Positions 1 through 10,535 of a DNA stretch of 64,000 bases are shown piece after piece. Origin of the DNA: Chamaecrista fasciculata (taxonomy: Eukaryota > Streptophyta > Magnoliopsida > Fabales > Fabaceae); the NCBI GenBank assembly GCA_003254925.1, contig QANZ01050193.1:1-64000 (forward strand), in the 5' to 3' direction. The notes beneath the pieces are model-generated. The model saw only the letters and a program-made list of their open reading frames with translations, was not told the origin of the DNA and did no database searches. The position numbers were made by a program, and so were the translations under genes. Every line of letters begins with the position of its first letter. Position 1 is the first letter of the stretch.

Positions 1-505
1 TCGATGGGTTCGAGCCACGGTGAGAATGGTTTGGGTGTGGGGTTTGATGGGTTCGATGCTGACGGTTTGGGTGTGGGGTTCGAATGGTCTAGGGTTTCAT
101 GGGTAAGATGGTGGTGTGAAGGTGCTTGGGGCTAAGTGTTTTGGGAGGTATAAAATTCGAATGGTTGAGTTGATGGTGAATGGACTAAATGGTCAGAAAG
201 ATAAACGTGCGTTTTGACATTAAGAGGGGTTTTTTTTTTGGGTGCAAATGCTGAGTTGATGTAAAATTTATGATGTGGCACACTATTTCTTTATTTTTTT
301 CATTTAGGTGTGCTGACGTGGCAATTAACGTGCCACGTCAGCACTTAACGGTCCACATCAGCTTTTTTGGACGGGTTGGCTAACGGAGGGACCAACGTGC
401 AACGAGTTAGCATAATTCGAGGACCTGGTTGTACAATTTTGATAAATCGAGGACCAATTCTTGGGAGCTTGTATAATTCGGGGACCAAATTGTTAGTTTA
501 CTCAT
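1..505. mobile_element. Right part of a MULE-like repeat, cut by the window edge
   Basis: The first 230 bases hold a loose G-rich repeat built on GGTTTGGGTGTGGGG. From about 310 the sequence closely matches 44980-45215: a GTGCTGACGTGGCA-type block, then 'AACGGTCC', then phrases around 'GAGGACCAATTCTT', ending in GTTAGTTTACTC near 505. The two copies share the same terminal motif, so this is probably the right end of an element whose left end lies outside the window. Superfamily is inferred only from resemblance to the neighbouring Mutator-like repeats. No gene is visible. Confidence 0.45.
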
Positions 506-673
506 TTATAATTCATTCAATGTCATATTAATTATGCGAAAGGAAAATAAATACGCACAAAACATATAACCACACGAAAATGGATTCTCAATATTTCTCT
601 TTGTTTTTTTTAGAGTATGACAGAGAAAATAAGAGAGAAAAAAAGAAAATGTAATTTCTATATATTATTATTT

Positions 674-1182
674 GGGTAAATTACAAAATAGGGTCCTGTG
701 GTTTGGCCCTGTTTCAGATAGGGTACATGTGGTTTGAAAAGTTTCAAATTGGGGCCTGAGGTTAACTCTGTTTGCAAAATAGGGTCTAGGTGGTTTTGAC
801 CGTCAAAAAACTAACGGTGCACGTGATAATTTGCCTAACAATCTCAGGGTCTTTAGTTAAAATACTATTTTAAGACCCTAACTATTTTTAACCAACGCAA
901 AAATAGTATTTTAAAATAGTATTTTAACATGACGACGTAAGAAATAGGGATTCAAACGCAAAAAAAATTAATAGTTAGGGTCTTAAAATAGTATTTTAAC
1001 TAAAGACCCTGAGATTGTTAGGCAAATTATCACGTGCACCGTTAGTTTTTTTACGGTCAAAACCACCTAGACCCTATTTTGCAAACGGAGTTAACCTCAG
1101 GCCCCAATTTGAAACTTTTCAAACCACATGTACCCTATCTGAAATAGGGCCAAACCACAGGACCCTATTTTGTAATTTACCC
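674..1182. mobile_element. MULE-derived MITE, 509 bp, intact ends
   Basis: The element begins GGGTAAATTACAAAATAGGG and ends with its inverse, CCCTATTTTGTAATTTACCC. The two halves are inverted copies that meet in the middle, so it folds back on itself. The flanks carry a perfect 9-bp duplication, TTATTATTT at 665-673 and 1183-1191, the size typical of the Mutator superfamily. The terminal arms are the same family as those of the larger element at 1903-3787. It has no coding capacity; the short frame at 1015-1257 is only the right arm read through. Confidence 0.9.
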
Positions 1183-1191
1183 TTATTATTT

Positions 1192-1893
1192 TATAAAAAC
1201 TACATTTTCTCTCTCTTCATCTTCTTTGCTCTTTCTCACTCCACAAAAAATACATAGAAAAGAATATATAGAAAATCCAGTCCCTAACCACACAAATTTA
1301 AATTTAAATTTAAACAAATAAAACATTTTTATTATTTTTTCCAAACCAAGGTTTTACAAGCGTCAACTCACTAGTTACTACATCTCATGATCAAACATAA
1401 AATTAAATGTATAGACCATGGAGATCAAAATTAATTTCTCCTTATAGTAAAAGTATTTGTATGGTAATAATGGTATTATGGTACCAACAAGTGCGAGGTT
1501 ATCACAATTAATTTTGAATATCTTCGAATAATGCTCACATGATTTAAGACGATTATTTTGTACTTATATTATGAATATTAGGTGACATATACAGTTATAT
1601 AACAAGTTAAAACATTACTTTTTAGAGGATTTTGCTTCGCATGTGAAGTTGTTATTAGTGGATTACTCTAAGTACTTAGATGAAATTTCGATAAATAAAG
1701 AAATATGATTGGATAAAGATCCTCTAATATTTTTATTACAATCAAGTCAATAAAAAATAAAGGAAAAATCGTTCAATCGTTCAACCAAGAAACCAAACTC
1801 AAAATACCAATAGGTATATTTATTGTTTGATGTGATTTGAGGAAAAAATAAGAATTTCTTAATACTAATTATTAAGGATATCATTCATTTTTA
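1192..1893. other. Intergenic, AT-rich, no gene seen
   Basis: This stretch lies between two related transposable elements. It has a short AATTTAAATTTAAATTTAAAC simple repeat near 1295-1315, but I see no supported coding frame, RNA gene or long repeat. Confidence 0.6.
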
Positions 1894-1902
1894 TTTATTT
1901 TA

Positions 1903-3787
1903 GGGTAAATTACAGAAAAGGGCCCTGTGGTTTGGCCCTGTTTCAGATAGGGTACATGTGGTTTGAAAAGTTTCAAATTGGGGCCTGAGGTTAACTCCGT
2001 TTGCAAAAAGGGTCCCGAGGTATATTTCCATCCAAAATTTAACGGAAATTTTAGTTAAAATACTATTTTAAGACCCTAACTATTAATTTTTTTGCGTTTG
2101 AATCCCTATTTCTTACAATTTCATCCTAAGGACTAGAAAGTTATTAAAAAAAGTTTATGATCTTTATCATCTTTATTCATTTTAGTCCCAAATCCTCAAA
2201 ATAAAATTGTAAAGTGTCCCAAAACTCTTCCAAACATTCCTATTTAGTCCTTAAAAATATTAAAAACCCTAAACTCTAAACCCTAAATCCTAAACCCTAA
2301 AGAAAACTCTCTTGCAATTTGGTCCCTAAATCCTTCTTTCATCTTCACCTTGCCTCAAATTTATTAAATCAGAATTAAAAAAATAACATTCTGGTCCCTA
2401 AATATTCATCATTCATCATGAGTATAGAAGAAATACATGAGCGTTTTAGTTTATTTTACATGAGTATTTCAATTTAAGACAGAAGAAATGAATGATTAAA
2501 TGAACAGCCATGAAAATCAAATTACACGAAGAAGAAGCTCCATTCCATTTTCATTGAAAACTAAACCAAAGGAAGAAAATCTCTGTTGAAGAAATCAGCC
2601 AAGCACTGAATCAAATCGTGTGCCTTCTCACACCCCAAATCATGCAAATGAAAACAATGATCCTCTCCTTCAGTCTCATAAATCTCAACGACACCTCTCC
2701 ACCTACTTCTGCTCAATGCATTATAGTAAATCCATCCTCTCTCTTTCAACACATCCTTCTCCGCCACACACACCACCACCCTCCGTCAACCCAACATCTC
2801 CAAACTCGAAGCTCCATCAGCAACCGAATTAATCCTTCGGTAACCCCGAGGATTTTTAGATCCAGATCAAGATCTGAAAATTTGTCAGATTCTAGATCTG
2901 GATCTCCGATCGCCATAGCCAGATTATGAGCTATATTGGCTTCGGCACTGTCGCCGCCAAGGAAAATTCTTTCGAAATCGGAAGGAAGAGACGAGCGGAG
3001 ATATGGTAGGGTTAAGAGAGAATGGTTACGTCCTTCGATGAAACAGCGTCGTTTGGAGGGTCGATGATTGCAGGGACGATGTCGGTGTCGCAGAATCTCT
3101 CGACGGTGCTGTCTTTGAAGACACGGAGGAAGCCGGCGAATTCGGAGACTAATTCGGTGTTAATGTAGGAAGAAGAGCTTGATGATGATGATGACTCCAT
3201 TATCAATTAATTCTCAGAGGGCACAAATTAGAGTGAGGAAGCAGATTGGATTATTACTATAAATGATAAATTAATACTCAATTTAATATGAGACCTCTTT
3301 CTGGAAAATGTTAAAGTATTTGGATTGAAATACTCATGTCAAATAAACTAAAACCCTCCCTCGTGTATTTCCTTTTTATTACATTTTGGTTTTATTTTGG
3401 ATTGGATTATTACTATAAATGATAAATTAATACTTTTAAGGACTAAATTGAAATGTTTGGAAGAGTTTTAAGACACTTTACAATTTTATTTTGAGGATTT
3501 GGGACTAAAATGAATGAAGATGATAAAGATCATAAACTTTTTTTAATAACTTTCTAGTCCTTAGGATGAAATTGTAAGAAATAGGGATTCAAACGCAAAA
3601 AAATTAATAGTTAGGGTCTTAAAATAGTATTTTAACTAAAATTTCCGTTAAATTTTGGATGGAAATATACCTCGGGACCCTTTTTGCAAACGGAGTTAAC
3701 CTCAGGCCCCAATTTGAAACTTTTCAAACCACATGTACCCTATCTGAAACAAGGCCAAACCACAGGACCCTATTTTGTAATTTACCC
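1903..3787. mobile_element. Pack-MULE, 1885 bp, carrying a carboxylesterase fragment
   Basis: The left end starts GGGTAAATTACAGAAAAGGG and the right end closes with the inverse, CCCTATTTTGTAATTTACCC. The terminal inverted repeats are about 350 bp (1903 to about 2255, and about 3435 to 3787). They contain the same 'AGGGTACATGTGGTTTGAAA' and 'TTTAGTCCCAAATCCTC' phrases in opposite orientation. The flanks are a perfect 9-bp duplication, TTTATTTTA at 1894-1902 and 3788-3796. Between the arms, on the minus strand, lies a rearranged plant carboxylesterase sequence (2561-3200). There is no transposase, so the element is non-autonomous. Long TIRs, a 9-bp duplication and a captured host gene piece are the definition of a Pack-MULE. 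An interstitial telomere-like CCCTAAA stretch near 2270-2300 sits just inside the left arm. Confidence 0.88.
2561..3200 (-). pseudogene. Carboxylesterase (CXE, alpha/beta-hydrolase fold-3) fragment captured by the Pack-MULE
   Basis: Three minus-strand blocks match plant CXE esterases in order. Block 1 (from ATG at 3200) reads MESSSSSSSSSYINTEL..., then FLRVFKDSTVERF and SKDVTI, the usual CXE N-terminus, followed soon by a stop. Block 2 (about 2985-2860) reads DFERIFLGGDSAEANIAHNL, the nucleophile-elbow region. Block 3 (about 2770-2561) reads VVCVAEKDVLKERGW, then GEDHCFHLHDLGCEKA, the region with the catalytic Asp and His. The span between blocks 1 and 2, which normally holds the HGGG oxyanion motif, is missing, as is the segment between blocks 2 and 3. 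The elbow is GDSAE where the family has GDSAG. A stop lies just before block 3 and the frame changes between blocks. It therefore cannot make a working esterase. The family hydrolyses small esters and includes gibberellin-receptor relatives. Confidence 0.82.
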
Positions 3788-3796
3788 TTTATTTTA

Positions 3797-4761
3797 ATGA
3801 ATTATTGGCAGCGACCATTAGACCGTTGCTGCCGGTTCTGCCTTCCTAGTCTTTGAATCCCGATCCCCAACCAATTTATGAATATTTTGTGTACGTACAT
3901 AATCAGATGAGTATAGTTTAGTAGTTTTTTATTTAGTCATTTAATCAAAATAGTGGAGGTTTAAATTTTATTTTTGGTATAAAAAATATTATATGTCTAG
4001 TCATTTATTTTTAAGTGAAGGACCCACGACAAAGAAATTAATCACTATTTCTGACAATAGATACTCTAAATTTAAAAAAAAAAATGTATACATGATGCCC
4101 GATAGAATTTATTGTTTTAACTTTTAATTTATATAATTCAAAAACAAAAGCACAATAATATTTAAAACATGGTAAACTTGGTAGTACAATGTTACAGTAA
4201 AAATCTGCAATTTAATTTCATACCAAAACAAGGGGTAAACACAAAGTAATAGTCTTACCAATCTAATCTTTGAGATTAAAAGTATTTGATTTGTTTAGTG
4301 CTAGGAGAAGGTAATTACTTTATTTTTCCTTTTAATGAGATGAATCAAATTTCCTTTTAAGGTATTGAGCCTTACAAATAAGAACAAAAAACTCCCAAGG
4401 ATCTGGAGACTTATTGCCTTTATTTATTTATTTTTTCAAATTTCAGAATGTTTTAGAAAAAAAAAATTGTCTAGAATTGGCAAGGTAGGGTTGAAGGTGC
4501 TTCTGAGGAAATTATTGACATATATAAAAAAAATGGTACTTGTAATCTGTTATATTATAATATTTTTGGCCAAATATCAGAAACATGATTGGGCGTTGAA
4601 AGTTGAAACCCCACCAGCGAACGTGTCCAGTTGCCATTTAAAATTAAGGATTTTCCATCAGTATTTTAAATACGAAATATTATTATATTTTTAGAAATTA
4701 AAAAATATGCAAATTTTATAATATTTATCAATTTTGTCAGATAACCAAACACGGTTAATCA
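3797..4761. other. Intergenic, AT-rich, no gene seen
   Basis: The stretch separates the Pack-MULE from a small Helitron. A 109-codon frame at 4365-4694 has lysine/isoleucine-rich, low-complexity content and no family resemblance, so I do not call it. No RNA gene or clear repeat is visible. Confidence 0.55.
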
Positions 4762-4962
4762 CTAGGAGCTTTGCGTGCCTTAACTGGCATACAAATATGT
4801 ATATAAAATAAATGAGGAATCAAATTGTTGACTCAGTAAAAAAAGAGGAACCAAATAGTAATTTTCTTTTTATATTAATTACATGTAATATTTTAAACTT
4901 TGTAAGTGGGAGGACCACGAGAAAATTTCTCACATATAATATAGTATATAATATAGTATAGA
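4762..4962 (-). mobile_element. Short non-autonomous Helitron, 201 bp
   Basis: Read on the minus strand it starts TCTATACTATATTATATACT and ends with a small hairpin followed by AAAGCTCCTAG. The terminal CTAG fits the Helitron CTRR rule. The flanking bases are A on the 5' side and T on the 3' side, as expected for insertion into an AT dinucleotide without target-site duplication. The same family occurs at 20797-20961 and in the array at 61247-62144. It carries no coding sequence. Confidence 0.72.
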
Positions 4963-5914
4963 TATATTGAATTTGTAAGGAATCATTTGAAAATTTTTTT
5001 TGGTCTGAAAGGAATCATTTGAAAATTAAATGAATTAACAATTAGATCTCAAAAAAATTATAAATGTCTCAATTTAGTTATTTAAAATATAATAATGACC
5101 AATTTTATTCTTTTGTTAAAACATTAATACAAATTTAATAAAGAATGAGTTTTTCAAAATTTAAAATTATATTTGACTTATATGATTCTTTTTTTTGGCC
5201 AAAAACTTATATGATTAAACTTCAATAAAAATATTTAACAAAATGATTAAATTAAATTGATTATGATTATATTTTTCAAATATCAAATCATATTTTATCT
5301 TTTAAAAATTAAATTTAAGCAATCATTAATATAACTTTTATAAATTCATTTTAAAATAAAAATAATAACTAAATCTATATGCAATCTCTTTCACCTTTAT
5401 TATAAAAATTAAATTTTCAGCAAAAAATTCATACACGAATCACAATCAATCAATAATAGTAGAATATTTTTAAATAATAGTGTTATATAACTTGACAAAA
5501 TATAAATATATTATTTTATTCTAAAATTAATTATGAAATTGTGATTCTATGGGCTTTTTTTGGTTGAGTTTGAAGGTGAAGGAAACCCGAAATACCAGGT
5601 GCTCCAATGGTAAGGTGCCAACCAATCCGTTCCATTCTTTTGGAATATTGTCGCTTATGTCCCCTTCTTCTCTTTATTATCATCATCATCACTCTCTTCC
5701 CCACTTTCTCACTCTCAACCAACCTACTTTCTTTTCAATAATCTCCTTCCTTTCATTTCTGATTTCTTCACACCAAATCAAAATATGGAATCCACTTTAT
5801 GCATTATAATCCCCTTTCCCGTTTCTCCTATTCTTGCCTAATCTAATCACTCCCCCATTCTCTGATTGATTTTATTGTACTCTGATCGAACACTCTCAAA
5901 AAAATCCAACAACA
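4963..5914 (+). promoter_or_regulatory. Upstream region and 5' leader of the CIPK gene
   Basis: The segment is AT-rich up to about 5540 and then becomes pyrimidine-rich (5640-5760, many CTT/TCT runs), a common property of plant 5' leaders. An open frame at 5549-5809 lies here on the plus strand, but its composition is that of a CT-rich leader and it has no family match. The CIPK start codon follows ACAACAATGG, a good plant initiation context. I cannot fix a transcription start or TATA box with confidence. Confidence 0.4.
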
Positions 5915-7282
5915 ATGGAGGACAATAAGAACAGTTTGTTCGGAATATATGAAATAGGTAGGCTTCTGGGTAAAGGAACATTCGCCAAAGTGTATTACGC
6001 GAAGCACATAGCCACCGGCGAGAGCGTCGCCGTCAAAGTCGTGAACAAGGAGCAGGTGAAAAAAGAAGGGATGATGGAGCAAATCAAGCGTGAGATTTCT
6101 GTTATGCGATTGGTTCGCCATCCCAACGTCGTCGAGCTCAAGGAAGTCATGGCCACAAAGACTAAGATCTTCTTCGTCATGGAGTACGTTCGCGGCGGCG
6201 AACTCTTCGCCAAGGTCGCTCGCGGCAAGCTCAAAGAAGATCTTGCTCGCAAGTATTTCCAGCAGTTAATAAGCGCCATCGATTTCTGTCACAGCAGGGG
6301 AGTATCTCACCGAGATCTGAAACCGGAGAATCTGTTGCTTGACGACAACGAGAATCTCAAGATCTCCGACTTCGGTCTCTCCGCCTTGCCGGAGCAGCTC
6401 CGGTACGACGGTCTCCTCCACACGCAGTGTGGAACTCCGGCGTACGTCGCGCCTGAAGTATTAAGGAAGAAAGGCTACGATGGATCGAAGGCGGATATAT
6501 GGTCTTGCGGCGTGATTCTCTATGTATTACTCGCTGGATTTCTTCCGTTTCAGCACGAGAATCTCATGAGTATGTATAACAAGGTTTTGAAAGCCGATTT
6601 CGTGTTTCCCCCTTGGTTTTCAACGGAATCGAGGAGATTGATTTCCAAAATCCTCGTCGCGGATCCAGAGAAACGAACCTCGATTCCGGCAATAATGCGC
6701 GTCCCGTGGTTCCGAAAGGGATTCTTGAGGCCCTTCGTGTTTCAATTAGAAGAATCCGTCTCCGACGAGAACGAATTGCAGCTGAAAACAACAGAGCCTG
6801 AAAACCCTAAAACGAAGTCGCCGGCGTCGCCCAAGTTTTTCAACGCCTTCGAGTTCATATCCTCGATGTCGTCCGGGTTCGATCTGTCCGGTTTATTCGA
6901 GAACAAACGGAAACCCGGTTCAGTGTTCACGTCGAAGTGCTCCGCCGCGAAGATAGTGTCGAAGATCGAGGCGGTGGCGAAGGGGTTGAGTTTCAAAGTG
7001 GCGAATAACAAAGGGTTCAAAATCAAGCTGCAAGGGCCGTCGGAGGGGAGAAAAGGGAGGCTGTTCGTGACGGCGGAGGTATTCGAGGTGGCGCCGGAAG
7101 TCGCCGTCGTCGAGTTTTCGAAATCTTCCGGCGATACTTTGGAATATGCCAAGTTTTGTGAGGAAGACGTGAGGCCGGCGTTGAAAGACATAGTGTGGAC
7201 GTGGCAAGGTGATAATAGCTCGTGTAACGGTATCATTGGTAATGGTAGTTATGAAGATGAATGCCAGGAACAAATCATATAA
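5915..7282 (+). CDS. CBL-interacting serine/threonine protein kinase, CIPK5/CIPK25-like
   Basis: CIPK (SnRK3) kinases are recruited by calcium-loaded CBL sensors to membranes, where they phosphorylate ion transporters and other targets. The frame is 455 residues, close to the usual 420-480, and has no intron. This fits the intron-poor CIPK clade. Kinase domain about 13-268: glycine loop GKGTFAKV (19-26), ATP lysine K41, HRDLKPEN with D134, DFG with D152, activation segment to APE (179-181). The regulatory half has the NAF/FISL motif [20 protein letters not shown] (309-328), which binds CBL and holds the kinase off. A PPI-type phosphatase-binding region follows, including [19 protein letters not shown]. 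The C-terminal wording ([21 protein letters not shown]) is closest, from memory, to Arabidopsis CIPK5 and CIPK25; the choice between them is uncertain. The coding region is much richer in GC than its flanks. Nothing suggests it is broken. Confidence 0.96.
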   Translation: MEDNKNSLFGIYEIGRLLGKGTFAKVYYAKHIATGESVAVKVVNKEQVKKEGMMEQIKREISVMRLVRHPNVVELKEVMATKTKIFFVMEYVRGGELFAKVARGKLKEDLARKYFQQLISAIDFCHSRGVSHRDLKPENLLLDDNENLKISDFGLSALPEQLRYDGLLHTQCGTPAYVAPEVLRKKGYDGSKADIWSCGVILYVLLAGFLPFQHENLMSMYNKVLKADFVFPPWFSTESRRLISKILVADPEKRTSIPAIMRVPWFRKGFLRPFVFQLEESVSDENELQLKTTEPENPKTKSPASPKFFNAFEFISSMSSGFDLSGLFENKRKPGSVFTSKCSAAKIVSKIEAVAKGLSFKVANNKGFKIKLQGPSEGRKGRLFVTAEVFEVAPEVAVVEFSKSSGDTLEYAKFCEEDVRPALKDIVWTWQGDNSSCNGIIGNGSYEDECQEQII

Positions 7283-7647
7283 TTAACATAGACTCTTCTG
7301 TTCTATCCAATTTTTTCCGTCTTTATTTTTAAAAATAGAATGTGTTTTTTTTTTGTTAGTGATCGATGAGATTGTACATAATATGTAATTACTAATCAGC
7401 CTACAGTTTTTTATCCGGAAAAAAGGCTTCGCTATATGTAATATAATGTAACCATAGAATCGTAGTTTTACTACTTTTTTATCTGTTGTGTTTGTTTTGT
7501 GTAGTACTTAACACAACCTCAGCTATATATCAAGTTACGTAGTCGGACTTCTTTTTTTTCGGCCTGAAATAAAAAAGTGGTGTTTAATCATACATTTTTC
7601 TTAGTGATACATCATCTTTTAACTATCTTCGAGTCTTCTGATCTAGT
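7283..7647 (+). other. 3' flank of the CIPK gene
   Basis: This is T-rich sequence after the stop codon, with ATATGTAATATAATGTAACC near 7432-7452 as a plausible polyadenylation region. No other gene is visible before the MITE that begins at 7657. Confidence 0.4.
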
Positions 7648-7656
7648 TATTTTTTA

Positions 7657-8085
7657 GGGTAAATTATACTTTGGTACCTTGTGGTTTGACCCTATTTGAC
7701 TTTGGTACCCCGTGGTTTGAAACTTGACACTTTGGTACCCTGTGGTATTCTCCATTAACACTTTGGTACCCTTTGGGTTTATTTTGTAATTTTAACCACA
7801 ACAAATTTTACTAAAATTACACATTGACCCTAAATTTTTTTAAAAGTTTTCATTTTAGTCCCTAGATAATATGTATCTAGGGATCTATTTGTAATTTTTG
7901 AAAATTTTTTGGGGTCAATATGTAATTTTTGCAAAATTTGTTATAGTTAAAATTACAAAATAACCCCAAAGGGTACCAAAGTGTTAATGGAGAATACCAC
8001 AGGATACCAAAGTGTCAAGTTTCAAACCACATGGTACCAAAGTGAAATAGGATCAAACCATAGGGTACCAAAGTGTAATTTACCC
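7657..8085. mobile_element. MULE-derived MITE, 429 bp, 'TTTGGTACC' family
   Basis: It starts GGGTAAATTATACTTTGGTA and ends with the inverse, ...CCAAAGTGTAATTTACCC. The arms repeat the phrase CTTTGGTACCCTGTGG several times in opposite orientation. A perfect 9-bp duplication, TATTTTTTA, lies at 7648-7656 and 8086-8094. A second copy of the same family is at 47929-48327. It sits about 375 bp after the CIPK stop codon. No coding content. Confidence 0.9.
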
Positions 8086-8454
8086 TATTTTTTATAGGAT
8101 GCCTATATTTTTTTTAATGTTTGTTTCTTTGCTGATTTTGTGGGCATTTGTAATTTGCATTCCTGGATGTTTTTCTTTTAATCTAAGTTCCCTTTCTATG
8201 AAAAAGAACTATTTATAATATAGCCCAATAAATGTTTAATAATTTACTAACCACTCATATAACCACATGATTATGTATTCTTGTTAGAGCCTCTTTATAT
8301 AAAAAATCACAATCCGCTTCTGTGTTTGAATAATATAAATTTAGAAATTAGAAAAAAAATATTTATCAAAGGCTATAATATATTGACATGTAGTTAATTT
8401 GATTGCTAAAGAAGTTTAATATCCCTAAATTAAAATTTTTACTATAAAGCCAAC

Positions 8455-8635
8455 AAAGGTTGGCCTATACTTGGTAAGAAGTCGATTCGTAATCTACAAA
8501 ATCGTGAGTTTGATTCTCGCTATTCATGTGAGGATTTTATTGTAAAGATTTGTAACTACTTTTGTAAGTATTTATAGAGTTTGAAGACATGCTCTGACTT
8601 TGATGAACTTTCGGAGTCCACCTCATCTAAACTTT
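8455..8635 (+). mobile_element. Probable tRNA-derived SINE, degraded
   Basis: The sequence GGTTGGCCTATACTTGGTAA followed about 40 bases later by GAGTTTGATTCTCGC resembles RNA polymerase III A and B boxes at tRNA-like spacing. A non-tRNA body of about 110 bases follows, as in plant SINEs. Imperfect flanking repeats (AAATTTTTACTATA before, AAACTTTTTCTATA after) could be an aged target-site duplication. The boundaries are approximate, and no poly-A tail is preserved. Confidence 0.45.
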
Positions 8636-9614
8636 TTCTATACCAAAAATATTTAATATAAAATTTTATTAATATAATAATTTTTGTTGACATACTTTAA
8701 TTTACCACCATAATCAAGTGGGCAATATAAGTAAGTACCAAATGAAAAACGCTCTTGGTGGGCAAGACTATTGATGAGAGGGGAGCTCAATATGAAGAAA
8801 TAATTAAAGCTATATGTGTATAATTATGTATTATAAATATCTTACCTTCATAATAATATCCATATTTAGGAGGAAGACACGTCCCGCAAATTTATGTATT
8901 TGGTCGGTTCGTGGATGTCTTATTCTATCAAGTATCACCCAAGAGGCCAAGACCTAACAAGAAAAGTAATATAAGAATTATAATTGAATATTTTCATTTC
9001 CAATCATAATTAGGCATCTATTAGCTATCCTGCGGGTCTAATCAAGGATTGTTGAGAGTGCAACCAACACGGTAAAGAATGTTTTTTTTTTGGCCTGAAT
9101 TATGGACACTTCATTTGAAAGACGTGTTACCGTGTCAAATACGTGTCTACGACATTCTTACGACATATATTTATAAGTTTCAGAATATAAAATTAATTTT
9201 TTGTGACTTTAATGTAACAAACAATAAAAATAATAACATATATAATATATATTATGAATACATATTATAATTTTAAAAGTTTTTATCAAAATTTATAAAT
9301 TTTTTAATTATTTTATATATAAATTTATATATGTCATGTTGTGTCACATAATTTTAAGAATGTACTATGTCTATATATGTGTCTCTGTCACATACTTTTA
9401 TTATTGTCCATACTTCCTAGCTTTAAATGTTCTCGATTAACGTTTACATGATCTTTCGATAAAGATATGAAATAATTACCATTTTGATCTTTTTAAATCT
9501 GATTTGAATATTGAAGGGATGTTACAAAAACAACCTTGCCTTATATTTACTTGCAAGATTCTCCTAACTATATGTATAAACGGTATTTATCTTCTCTTGT
9601 TTTGTGTTATGTAT
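8636..9614. other. Intergenic, AT-rich, no gene seen
   Basis: The segment between a SINE-like repeat and a MITE holds only short open frames with no family resemblance (for example 9079-9270). I see no RNA gene. AT content is particularly high at 9200-9330. Confidence 0.5.
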
Positions 9615-9623
9615 TATTAAAAA

Positions 9624-10076
9624 GGTTTAAGTATACTTTTAGTTCTATAACTTTGGCAAAAATTTCAATTCGGTCTCATAACTCTTTTTATTGCAATTTT
9701 AGTCCCATAAATTTGGCAAAGGTCTCAATTTGATCCCATAATTTTTCTTGTTGCAATTTTGGTCATATAACTTCTGAAAATGTCTCACCGTTGGTCCTAA
9801 ACTTATTTTTATCCATCCCTTAACTTCATCCATATTAGCCACATCATCATCCAACTCAGTATGTCAGATCATCTTTAACGCAGATAATGAATGAAAATAA
9901 GTTTGGGACCAACGATGAGACGTTTTCAAAAGTTATATGACCAAAATTGCAACAAAAAAGTTATGGGACCAAATTGAGACATTTGCCAAAGTTATGGGAC
10001 CAAAATTGTAACAAAAAAGTTATGAAACCGAATTGAAACCTTTATCGAAATTATGGGACCAAAATGCACTTTAGTC
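9624..10076. mobile_element. MULE-derived MITE, 453 bp, 'GTGCACTTTTGGTCC' family
   Basis: The left end GGTTTAAGTATACTTTTAGT mirrors the right end, ACCAAAATGCACTTTAGTC, and the arms repeat a 'CCATAACTTTGGCAAA' phrase in opposite orientation. A perfect 9-bp duplication, TATTAAAAA, is at 9615-9623 and 10077-10085. Relatives are at 57561-57986 and, as a half copy, near 63225-63420. It is non-coding. Confidence 0.88.
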
Positions 10077-10535
10077 TATTAAAAATAACCATCCAAGATA
10101 AGTAGTGATGTCAAATTTTCATCTTGCCTTTATTGAAATATGTATCAAAAGCTATTTATTATTGCGGGATGAGAGGGAGCACAGAATAAAATAATGAATT
10201 AAAGCCATGTATAATTATGCATTTAACCTTCATGATCAATATCCTTAAGAAGAAGACACATCTCACAAACATACGTATGTGTTTGTCAGTTCATGGATCA
10301 TGTCCTAATCTTTTCGCCCAAGACATAACTAGAAAACGTAGCAATTATAAATCAAAATATATATCTCAATGACTTAATCCCCAATCAAGGATCGTTGGGA
10401 GTAATTATAACACAGAAAATAATGTAATTTTTCTTCTTTTGATTTTAGAAAGAAAATATTATGTATACAATTTCAACTTGCATTCACATACGACAATTAG
10501 CGATTCATATCAAATTCATTTTTTGTTGTCAATTG

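Noticed and set aside
2265-2305. Telomere-like CCCTAAA words
   Set aside because: Only a few imperfect units, inside a transposon subterminal region. The same kind of words recurs in the related element at 42950-44905, so it is part of the repeat and not a chromosome end.
5549-5809. 86-codon frame just before the CIPK gene
   Set aside because: CT-rich leader composition, overlaps another frame on the opposite strand, and no protein family resemblance.
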